A stretch of 64,000 nt of DNA from Elymus sibiricus (Eukaryota; Streptophyta; Magnoliopsida; Poales; Poaceae): assembly GCA_039707655.1 (NCBI GenBank), contig CM077671.1, positions 368,306,720-368,370,719 of the forward strand, given 5' to 3'. This document shows positions 55,622 to 64,000 of this stretch, piece after piece (position 1 is the stretch's first letter; each line of letters opens with the position of its first letter). A program made the position numbers and the translations under genes. Under the pieces are notes generated by a model. The model was not told the origin of the DNA. It saw nothing but the letters and a program-made list of their open reading frames with translations, and searched no databases.

Positions 55622-57033
55622 TGATACGTCTCTAACGTATCTACTTTTCCTCACTCTTTTGCCCTTGTTTTAGACTCTAATTTGCATGATTTGAATGGAA
55701 CTAACCCGGACTAACAATGTTTTCAGCAGAACTACTATGGTGCTGTTTTTGTGCAGAAATAAAAGTTCTCGGAATGGAACGAAACTTTTTGGAGAATTAT
55801 TTCAGAATATATGAGAATTATTGGAGCCAAAATCCACCGAAGAGGGGGGCCAGGCTGAGCATCACCCACCAGGGCGCGCCAGGCCCCCTGGGCGCGCCCT
55901 GGTGGGTTGTGCCCACCTCGTGGCCCCACTGACCCCAATTCCGCCACTATAAATTCCTATTTTCGGAGAAAAAATCAGAGAGAAAGTTTCATCGCGTTTT
56001 ACGATACGGAGCCGCCGCCACCTCCTGTTCTTCATCGGGAGGCCATATCTGGAGCCCGTTTGGGGCTCCGGAGAGGGGAATCTTTGGTCTTCGTCATCAC
56101 CAACATTTCTCCATCGCCAATTCCATGATGCTCCCCACCAGGAGTGAGTAATTCCTTCGTAGGCTTGCTGGTCGGTGAGGAGTTGGATGAGATTCATCAT
56201 GTAATCAAGTTAGTTTTGTTAGGGCTTGATCCCTAGTATCCATTATGTTCTGAGATTGATGTTGCTATGACTTTGCTATGCCTAATGCTTGTCACTAGGG
56301 CCCGAGTGCCATGATTTCAGATCTGAACCGTTTATGTTATCATCTCTATATCCATGTTCTTGATCCGATCTTGCCTAGTCATATGCACCTATTACGTGTT
56401 ATGATCCGTCAACCCCATAGTGACAATATTTGGGATACTTCGCGGTGATGACCGTAGTTTGAGGAGTTCATGTATTCACCATGTGTTAATGCTTTGTTCC
56501 GGTTCTCTATTAAAAGGAGGCCTTAATATCCCTTAGTTTCCTTATAGACCCCGCTGCCACGGGAGGGTAGGACAAAAGATGTCATGCAAGTTCTTTTCCA
56601 TAAGCACGTGTGACTATTTACGGAATACATGCCTACATTACATTGATGAACTGGAGCTAGTTCTGTATCGCCCTAGGTTATGACTGTTACATGACGAATA
56701 TCATCCAACGAGTTACCGATCTAGTGCCTACGACCTTTTCACTTATTGTTCTTGCTAAGTTACTACTGCTGTTGCTGCTGTTCCAACTGCTACAAAACTA
56801 TTGCTACTACTGTTACCGCTACTGTTACTGTCACTGCTGCTATCAAACTATCATATTATTGTGCTACTGGTCACTCTGCTGCAGATATTTATTCTCCAGG
56901 TGTGGTTGAATTGACAACTCAATTGCTAATACTCTCAACTATTCTTCGGCTCCCCTTGTGTCAAATCTATAAATTTGGGTTGAATACTCTACCCTCGAAA
57001 ACTGTTGCGATCCCCTATACTTGTGGGTTATCA
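55622..57033 (+). repeat. 5' LTR of element F
   Basis: 1412 bp, TGATACGTCTCTAACG...CTTGTGGGTTATCA. A TATAAATT box lies at about 55947-55954. The perfect hairpin arms are at 55864-55880 and 55891-55907. Confidence 0.92.
55864..55907. repeat. GC-rich perfect hairpin in the F LTR (17-bp arms)
   Basis: ACCCACCAGGGCGCGCC (55864-55880) and its exact complement GGCGCGCCCTGGTGGGT (55891-55907) flank a 10-nt loop, about 40 bp before the TATA-like box. The 3' LTR copy (63374-63417) has one mismatch. Equivalents occur in the LTRs of A, C, D and E. Confidence 0.9.
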
Positions 57034-57063
57034 AAACCTTTTTCTGGCGCCATTGCCAGGGAG
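57034..57063 (+). other. Primer-binding region of element F
   Basis: AAACCTTTTTCTGGCGCCATTGCCAGGGAGC follows the LTR. TGGCGCC(A/G)TTGCC(G/A)GGGA is the Athila-type primer site, usually attributed to tRNA-Asp. Confidence 0.8.
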
Positions 57064-57111
57064 CATAGCAATATTTGTTGAGTCACTTGGGATTTATATC
57101 AATTTATCACT

Positions 57112-59909
57112 ATGAAGAATCTGAAGGATCCAAAGACCAAGATTTTTCCCTCTAAGACGAGGGGAGGTAAGGAACTTCCATCTAGCTCTGCACTTGATTC
57201 ACCTTCTATCATGAGTAAGCTTGCAACACCACCACATGCTAGTAATCCTGATATGTCGCAAGTTATTGATGATGTTACCTCTGCTATGAATGATGCTTAT
57301 GATGATGCTAGTACCATGCTTGCTGATAATGTGCCACTAGGAGAATTTCTTGATTAACAAATTGATAGAGCTAAAGAAAATGAAACTACTAAAACTGATG
57401 AGATTGCTGAAACTGATGAAGCTTATGAAACTGATGATGATTATGAAACACCTATTAGTCCTAGCTCTCCTAAGTTTGAAATGCCTAGGATACCTGAAGG
57501 TTATGTTATGGACGAAGAGGTAACTAGAAAATTCTTTCTTGCAAGGATAGAGACGATCTTAATAAATTGCTACGCAAGTATAAGGAAAAGACTTTGAATG
57601 CTAGAATGAAATGTGATCCTAAGTTTGTTACTTCAACTATCTTTGTTACCGATAAGGATTATGAATTCTCTGTCGAACCAGAGTTAATTACTTTGGTTGA
57701 ATCTGATCCTTTCCATGGCTATGAAATTGAAACTGTAGTGGCACACCTTACTAAGCTGAATGATATAGCCACCCTCTTTGCTCATGATGAGAAGATTCGC
57801 TACTATTACATCCTTAAGTTATTTCCGTTCTCATTAAAGGGTGATGCTAAGATATGGTACAATACTCTTGCTCCTGGTTGTGTGCGTAGTCCCCAGGATA
57901 TGATTTACTATTTCGTTAAAAAATATTTTCCTGCTCATAAGAAACAAGCTGCCTTACAGGAAATATTTAATTTTGTGCAAATTGAAGAAGAGAGTCTCCC
58001 ACAAGCTTGGGGGAGGCTTCTCCAGTTGCTTAATGCTTTGCCTAATCATCCTCTTAAGAAAAATGAAATACTTGATATCTTTTATAATGGGCTAACTGAT
58101 ACTTCTAGGGACTTCCTAGATAGTCGTGCTGGTTGTGTTTTCAGGGAGCGAACTGTTGAACAAGCTGAGGAATTATTGAATAATATATTGAAGAATTATG
58201 ATGATTGGACTCTTCCTGAACCACCGCCTAAACCCACTCCGAAGAAGAGGGTTATCTTATTTCTCAGTCCTGAAGATATGCAAGAGGCAAAGAAATCTAT
58301 GAAAGAAAAAGGTATTAAAGCTGAGGATGTTAAGAATTTGCCACCTATTGAAGAAATACATGGCCTTGACATACCACCACCTCCACAGGTGGTAGAGGTA
58401 AATTATTTATTAAAGTTTAATGAAAGTGACATTCCTCACAATAAACATCCTAGTCAATGCTTATATGAGTTTGATTACTATATTATGAAGCAAGATCATT
58501 TCAATGCTCATGTTCTGAAACAATTGAAATATAACTCTGATATGATTGCTCGCTTGAGTGACTTGCTATTTCGAATTAGTAATGATGTTAGAGATGTAGG
58601 AAAGCATGCCTCTATGGTTCAAACTCAGTTAGAACAAGTTGCTAAATCTCAAAAAGAATTGCTTGATGAAATGAATAATAATATGCATGATTTTGCTGCA
58701 AGAGTAGTAACTAGAGGAAGTAGAATGATCCAAGAACCACTTTATCCTGAGGGTCATCCTAAAAGAATTGAACAAGACTCTCGGAGAATTAATCCTGAGG
58801 CACCTAGTCCTTCTAAAAAGAAAAAGAAAAAGAAAAATGATAGGACTTTGCATACCTCTAGTGAACCTGAGACACAAAAACCTCCTAATAATAATGATGT
58901 CTCTGTTTCTGATGCTGAAACTCAATCTGGTAGTGAACATCAACCTAGTGATAATGAAAATGATAATGATGATGTTCATGAAAATGCTCAACCTAGCAAT
59001 GATATAGAACCAGATAATGATGTTGAAATAGAGCCTGCTCCTGATCTTGATAACCCACAACCTAAAAATAAAAGTTATGATAAAAGAGACTTTGTGGCTA
59101 GGAAACATGGTAAAGAAAGAGAGCCATGGGTTCAGAAACCCATGCCATTTCCACCTAAGCCATCTAAGAAAAAGAATGATGAAGAATTTGAGTGCTTTGC
59201 TGAGATGATTAGGCCAGTCTTTTTGCGTACCCGCTTAACTGATATCTTGAAGATGGCCCCTTATGCAAAGTACATGAAAGACATCATCACAAATAAAAGA
59301 AAAATACCTGAAGCTAAAATCTCCATCATGCTTGCTAATTATTCTTTTAAGGATGGAGTACCTAAAAAACTTGGAGATCCGGGAATACCTACTATACCTT
59401 GCTCCATTAAAAGAAACTATGTCAAAACTGCTTTGTGTGATTTGGGAGCCGGTGTTAGTGTTATGCCTTTCTCCTTATATAAAAGACTTGATCTGAATAA
59501 ACTCACACCTACTGAGATATCATTGCAAATGGCTGACAAATCGACTGCCATACCTATCGGTATTTGTGAGGATGTGCCCGTTGTTGTTGCAAATGTTACT
59601 ATCTTAACGGACTTTGTTATTCTTGAGATGCGTGAGGACGACAATATGTCGATTATCCTTGGTAGACCCTTTTTGAATACTGCAGGGGCTGTTATTGATT
59701 GCAATAAAAGCAAAGTCACTTTTCATATCAATGGTAATGAGCATACGGTGCACTTTCCGAAGAAACAATTCCGAGTGAATGGTATTAATGTTATTGAAGA
59801 ATCTCAGACCATCACTATTGGAAGCTTTCAATTACCTCTACCTACTGCCAAAAAGAAATATGATATACTTATTGTAGGGGACATGCACATCCCCATTGAG
59901 GTAACTTAG
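57112..59909 (+). pseudogene. Athila-lineage gag-protease of element F (two lesions)
   Basis: This would form the particle and cleave its own polyprotein. The ATG at 57112 (MKNLKDPKTK) is broken by a TAA at 57355-57357 and by a frameshift at about 57530-57545. From 57567 the frame is open for 780 codons. The Retrotrans_gag core is at residues about 60-180 of that frame (IWYNTLAPG, VKKYFPAHK, LPQAWGRL). A Lys run that could act as a nuclear-localisation-type patch is at residues 417-425, and an acidic Asn/Asp-rich linker at 440-510. The aspartic protease has its catalytic Asp at residue 625 in DLGAGVSVMP (DLGA replaces the common DTGA/DTGS) and ends with ILGRPFL at about 697. The stop at 59909 precedes any RT. 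Confidence 0.85.
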
Positions 59910-60100
59910 TGTTTTACAAAAGTTCTTCGGTTTCATGCTAATCGGAAGTGGTTGTTAATAAGACTTGATCAACCTTATTAATGAATCATTTTTGAGAGGT
60001 ATGAAGTCGATGAATCTAGTAAGCACAATTCTCTGCTCCCACCTTTTATTTTTTGTTTTAGTTAGTCAAATAAAATAAAATGCCATGATTATCCTGTTTT
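59910..60100 (+). other. Non-coding stretch after protease in element F
   Basis: AT-rich, with no ORF. Autonomous relatives would carry RT and integrase here, but the sequence passes straight to the promoter-like module. Confidence 0.6.
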
Positions 60101-60691
60101 CTGTTTTCTCCGTGCAATAAAAAAATGACCCAAAAATGAAATTCTTAGAATGACCTGAAAATTTAACATATTTTTTTTTAATATTTACGAATTTCTAGTG
60201 CAAATAATTCCAGAGGGGGGTGCACCTGGTGCCCACAAGACACCAGGGCGCGCCAGCACCCCCAGGCGCGCCCTGGTGGGTTGTGGCCCCCACGTGGGCC
60301 CCCTCACTTATCTCTTTAGCCCACATCATCCCCTACCTCTAGAAAAAAAATCACCACAGCCACCATTCTCGTGTTCTTGCTCTCAAACCCACGGATTTCG
60401 ATCTCTTTACTCGAAGCTCCGTTTCTGAAACTGTTTGGAGGGATTGCTACTTGGTATGTGACTCCTCCATTGCTCCAATTGGTTTTTGTTTTAGTGGGTT
60501 ATTTTTAGAGTAATTAGCTACTCTTGGTGCTGCTGTAGATGAGCTTGCATGTTGAATTCTTAGAGTTCTAAGTAGTTTGAATGCTCAATATGGCCTCTAT
60601 GCATGCTTAGGAGTAGTTGCTAATAATCTTACAAAGTTTTGTTGACAAAATTTTGTGGACTAAAAATTTTCAGAATTTTTATAGGAATAAA
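60100..60691 (+). promoter_or_regulatory. LTR-promoter-like module inside element F, before its 3' ORF
   Basis: The module resembles the U3/R region of the LTR. It has an A-rich lead, then GAATGACCTGAAAATTT (compare GAAATGACCTGAAACTT in related LTRs such as A's near 12750), and a perfect 14-bp hairpin CACCAGGGCGCGCC / GGCGCGCCCTGGTG (60241-60254 and 60265-60278). A C/T-rich leader follows and reaches the ATG at 60692. I see no clear TATA box. A role in expressing the downstream ORF is inference. Confidence 0.4.
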
Positions 60692-61017
60692 ATGCAAATC
60701 TTTAGGAAGTTCTCCTCCAAGAAAACTGTCAAGGGAGTCATTGGGGAATCATCGGACAATGACCTCCACACCCCAAGAAAGGTGGAGGTGCGGCCGTGTG
60801 AATGGTCGGGTTCCATCAAGAGTTCGCTCAGTTTGTTGCAAACGCTGGGTTGAGCGAGTTCCTCGCAGCTAAGGGAACGGATACAGGATCATGCCATATG
60901 ACATTACAGCCTACCAGAACAACTTAGGAGCTACTGAGGCGGAGCCCCAGGGGTGGGATGCCCAGGTGCCGCCTCCACCTCACTACAACTTGGGACCGGA
61001 CGGCTACTACGGCTGGT
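60692..61017 (+). pseudogene. Remnant 3' ORF of element F
   Basis: The ATG at 60692 opens MQIFRKFSSKKTVKG and ends after 54 codons. Another frame continues to PHYNLGPDGYYGW and a stop near 61017. The N-terminus with FSSKK and the aromatic C-terminus look like the two ends of a longer ORF whose middle has been deleted. It sits in the same place as the small ORF of A (5038-5576), but the sequences are not obviously alike. The product is unknown. Confidence 0.5.
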
Positions 61018-63131
61018 GATTACCAAGCTAGGCCAAAAGCCTAAGCTTGGGGGAGTACATATTTCCACCGACATTACATTCATGTTCACACATTTCATTC
61101 CAGTTGTCGGTGTTCATACTTTTTCATTGTAATATCCACGCTAAAATTGTTTTCTCACTTTCTTCTTGTGTGTTTGAAAAACTATGAGAAAATCCAAAAA
61201 TATTTCCTACTTCTTTTTAGTTTTTCTTTCTAGCTTAGTTTAATTGTTGCATAAAAAGAAAACCCAAAAAGATTTCTCGCTTCTTCTTTTACTTGTTGGG
61301 AGCTTTCCTGTGTAAATAGTTTTTTTCTTGTTTTTGTTTTTCCTCTTTAATTTGCTTTCTTCAAGAAAAACCAAAAACTCCAAAAATATTTCAGTGTGTT
61401 TCTCTGAAATTCTTTTCTTTTTGTTTGAGCCGTACCAAGGAGAAGACCACAATGAAATTGTTGAGTGGCTCTCATCTGTATTATTGTTCATCCAACAAAG
61501 AGCCCATATTACTTTGTCTTCTCATCTTGAATAAAATGTTTTCAGATTCCAGCTTAGTCCATGACACTCTTGCACTATTATTATTTTCTTATCATTTGGT
61601 CGTGCAAGTGAAAGGCAATAATGACGACATTTGATGAATTGACTATGGGAGAGAAAAGTGGGTATGAACTCAACTTGTTTTTTTTGTAAATATGTTTAAC
61701 CTAGTATCCTTGATTCAGCTCGTTATGATCAAACATGTTTGCAATGACCATTAGAAATTATAGTTGTTCATGCCATGCTTAAGTAGCAAGGAGTGGATAA
61801 TGATTTATCTTGGGTATCAACATGCATTAAAATGGTTGTGATGCGATATGATGATATGGTATCCTCCTCTGAATGTTTCAAGTGGCTTGACTTGGCACAT
61901 GTTCACGCATGTAGTTGAATCAAAACCAACATAGCCTTCATGATATTTATGTTCATGGTGTCCATATCCTACTCATGCTAGTACTCAATGTTGATTATAT
62001 GTAATCCATGTTCATGACCGTCTTTGCTCTCTAGCTGGCCGCTTCTCAATCTATTTGCTAGCCTTCGCCTGTACTAAGGGGGAATACTGCTTGTGCATCA
62101 AAACCCTTAAACCAAGTTATGCCAGATGAGTCCACTATATCTACCTATATGCGGTATTACCCTGCCGTTCCAAAGTAAATTTGCATGTGCCACCTCTAAA
62201 AATTCAAATGAACATCTGTTTTGTGTGCCTGGACCGCTCATGGAGCGACAGGGGGCGGTCAGTATCTTCTATGCTAAGCGGGTTATTCTCATGATGAGTG
62301 TTTATTCACTCGTCCTTACACGAGTAGGGCGGTAATAGGGATTCCCAGTCCCGAAATAAAAAATAAAAAATAATTAAACAAAACTCCCCCAGGAAAGTTG
62401 TTGGTTTGGACGGTACCCGTGGAGGCGGCTAGCCATGGAGTGTGATTGTTGGTGGAGGGGGAGTAAACCTTTACTTTTACCGCTTGGGAACCGCCGCTAA
62501 TTTGTTTAGCGTGGAAGATATTGATAACTCTTGGTCGTGACGTTGACAGGAAGGGTGTACCTCCCAAAATTTTATCTATCTCTGTTTTAAACTTTGAGCT
62601 CTGGCACCGCTGCAAATCCATGCTTCCCTCTGCGAAGGGACTATCTATTTACTTTTATGTTGAGTCACCACCTTCTCAAACAAGCGCCAGACCTGAGAGC
62701 ACTATTGTCATCCTCATGCATTGTGTATAGTTGATGTTGGGTGCAGCATGACTGGATCTTTTCTACCATGAATTACAATGTTTAGTCGTTGCTTGAACTT
62801 TGGAGGTGCTCTGCATTTATGTTTTGCGGTCTCAGAAAGGGCTAGCGAGATACCACTATTGTCATATCGTATCATGATTGTTTTGACAAAGTGTTGGCGC
62901 TTGAGGTATCTTATTATTGCTCGCTAGTTGCTTATGTTATTGCTATGAGTTAATATAATTTCTAAGAGTTATTGTTGACATGGTTAGTCATAGTCTTTGT
63001 TGAAAACCTGGGTGCTACTTAAGCATATATATGTAAACAAGAACAAAAGAATTCATAAAAGTTTTTCTTTATCACTTTCAGTTTGTCAACTGAATTGCTG
63101 AGGACAAGCAAAGGTTTAAGCTTGGGGGAGT
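61018..63131 (+). other. 3' non-coding region of element F with two polypurine-type motifs
   Basis: No gene seen. AAGCTTGGGGGAG occurs at 61043-61055, right after the remnant ORF, and again at 63118-63130 directly before the LTR. The block TGCTTCCCTCTGCGAAGGG near 62621 is shared with A and C. The rest is AT-rich. Confidence 0.8.
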
Positions 63132-64000
63132 TGATACGTCTCCAACGTATCTACTTTTCCTCACTCTTTTGCCCTTGTTTTGGACTCTAATTAGCATGAT
63201 TTGAATGGAACTAACCCGGACTAACGTTGTTTTCAGCAGAACTACCATGGTGTTGTTTTTGTGCAGAAATAAAAGTTCTCGGAATGGAACGAAACTGTTT
63301 GGAGAATTATTTCAGAAAATATGAGAATTATTGGAGCCAAAATCCACCGAAGAGGGGGGCCAGGGTGAGCATCACCCACCAGGGCGCGCCAGGCCCCCTG
63401 GACGCGCCCTGGTGGGTTGGGCCCACCTCGTGGCCCCACTGACCCTAATTCTGCCACTATAAATTCCTATTTTCGGAGAAAAAAATCAGAGAGAAAGTTT
63501 CATCGTGTTTTACGATATGGAGCCGCCGCCACCTCCTGTTCTTCATCGGGAGGCCATATCTGGAGCCCGTTTGGGGCTCCGGAGAAGGGAATATTCGGTC
63601 TTCGTCATCATCAACCTTTCTCCATCGCCAATTCCATGATGCTCCCCACCGTGAGTGAGTAATTCCTTCGTAGGCTTGCTGGTCGGTGAGGAGTTGGATG
63701 AGATTCATCATGTAATCGAGTTAGTTTTGTTAGGGCTTGATCCCTAGTATCAATTATGTTATGAGATTGATGTTGCTATGACTTTGCTATGACTTTGCTA
63801 TGCCTAATGCTTGTCACTAGGGCCCGAGTGCCATGATTTCAGATCTGAACCGTTTATGTTATCATCTCTATATCCATGTTCTTGATCCGATCTTGCCTAG
63901 TCATATGCACCTATTACGTGTTATGATCCGTCAACCCCATAGTGACAATATTTGGGATACTTCGCGGTGGTGACCGTAGTTTGAGGAGTTCATGTATTCA
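63132..64000 (+). repeat. 3' LTR of element F (cut by window end)
   Basis: TGATACGTCTCCAACGTATC, with the first 869 bp of an LTR that is 1412 bp in the 5' copy. One arm of the hairpin (63374-63417) carries a mismatch. The ATGACTTTGCT unit is duplicated at about 63776-63800 relative to the 5' LTR. Confidence 0.9.

Larger units (their letters stand above)
55622..64000 (+). mobile_element. Element F: Athila-lineage gag-protease element, 3' LTR cut by window
   Basis: 5' LTR 55622-57033, primer-binding site, gag-protease (57112-59909), a remnant 3' ORF (60692-61017), non-coding sequence, a polypurine tract (63118-63130) and a 3' LTR from 63132. There is no RT, RNase H or integrase. Over the first ~340 bp the two LTRs differ at about 14 positions (about 96% identity by eye), pointing to an older insertion than J or K. 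The 5' neighbour is fragment H. Target duplications cannot be tested because the right end is outside the window. Confidence 0.9.

Noticed and set aside
58629..59108. Minus-strand frame of 159 codons opposite the gag-protease of F
   Set aside because: A shadow of the acidic Asn/Asp-rich linker on the coding strand. There are no splice signals or domain, unlike the real antisense gene in J.
1..64000. Host protein-coding genes, tRNA or rRNA genes
   Set aside because: None recognised. Every conserved block could be assigned to a retroelement class, and the small leftovers (such as 54506-55621) also look like retroelement fragments.

Overview
The window is a block of nested retrotransposons from a grass genome, almost certainly a Triticeae species (wheat, Aegilops, barley or rye). 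The evidence is the LTR families: BARE/WIS/Angela-type Copia LTRs that open TGTTGGAAATATGCCC, Athila-lineage Gypsy LTRs that open TGATACGTC, and a Tat-lineage Gypsy that opens TGAGGGAGTCC. I found no host gene, tRNA, rRNA or CRISPR array. Almost every coding region is retroelement gag/pol and most carry frameshifts or stops. Family names are recalled from sequence resemblance and should be treated as provisional.

Layout, left to right. 1-468: minus-strand BARE/Angela-type LTR cut by the window edge. 469-about 1440: 3' part of another Copia LTR, its primer-binding site and gag leader, fused to 'A'. About 1440-13556: Athila-lineage element A, with a dead RT-RNaseH-integrase, a small 3' ORF and a 3' LTR. 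A is interrupted by 'G' (6884-12306, TSD aattg), a non-coding GC-rich LARD-like element with 661-bp LTRs and an internal 197-bp tandem array. 13558-14847: LTR scraps. 14848-28600: minus-strand Athila-lineage element D, interrupted by the 'C' complex (about 20154-26586). 28602-54079: plus-strand element E of the same internal family as D, joined head to head with D through inverted LTRs. E is interrupted by Gypsy J (32393-50635, TSD ctttg), and J is interrupted by Copia K (35636-44519, TSD ctaaa), giving three clean levels of nesting. 54080-54478: fragment of a second Tat-lineage antisense gene. 54506-55621: fragment H, with a short palindromic repeat array. 55622-end: Athila-lineage element F, with a nearly open gag-protease and a 3' LTR that runs off the window.

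How the parts work together. Only A and K carry recognisable polymerase, and both are inactive. C, D, E and F carry gag or gag-protease but no polymerase, G carries no protein, and J has gag-protease without RT or integrase. All of these would have depended on enzymes supplied in trans. The most interesting item is in J: a minus-strand gene running against the retroelement. I can resolve it into five exons with GT-AG introns whose phases all agree. It encodes a PF04195-like (putative gypsy-type transposon) N-terminus and a coiled-coil C-terminus, and is broken by three premature stops. A diverged fragment of a related gene at 54080-54478 keeps the same 115-nt exon. Other structural signals are duplicated polypurine-tract motifs inside the Athila-type elements, a GC-rich hairpin shared by their LTRs, and LTR-promoter-like modules ahead of the small 3' ORFs of A and F.
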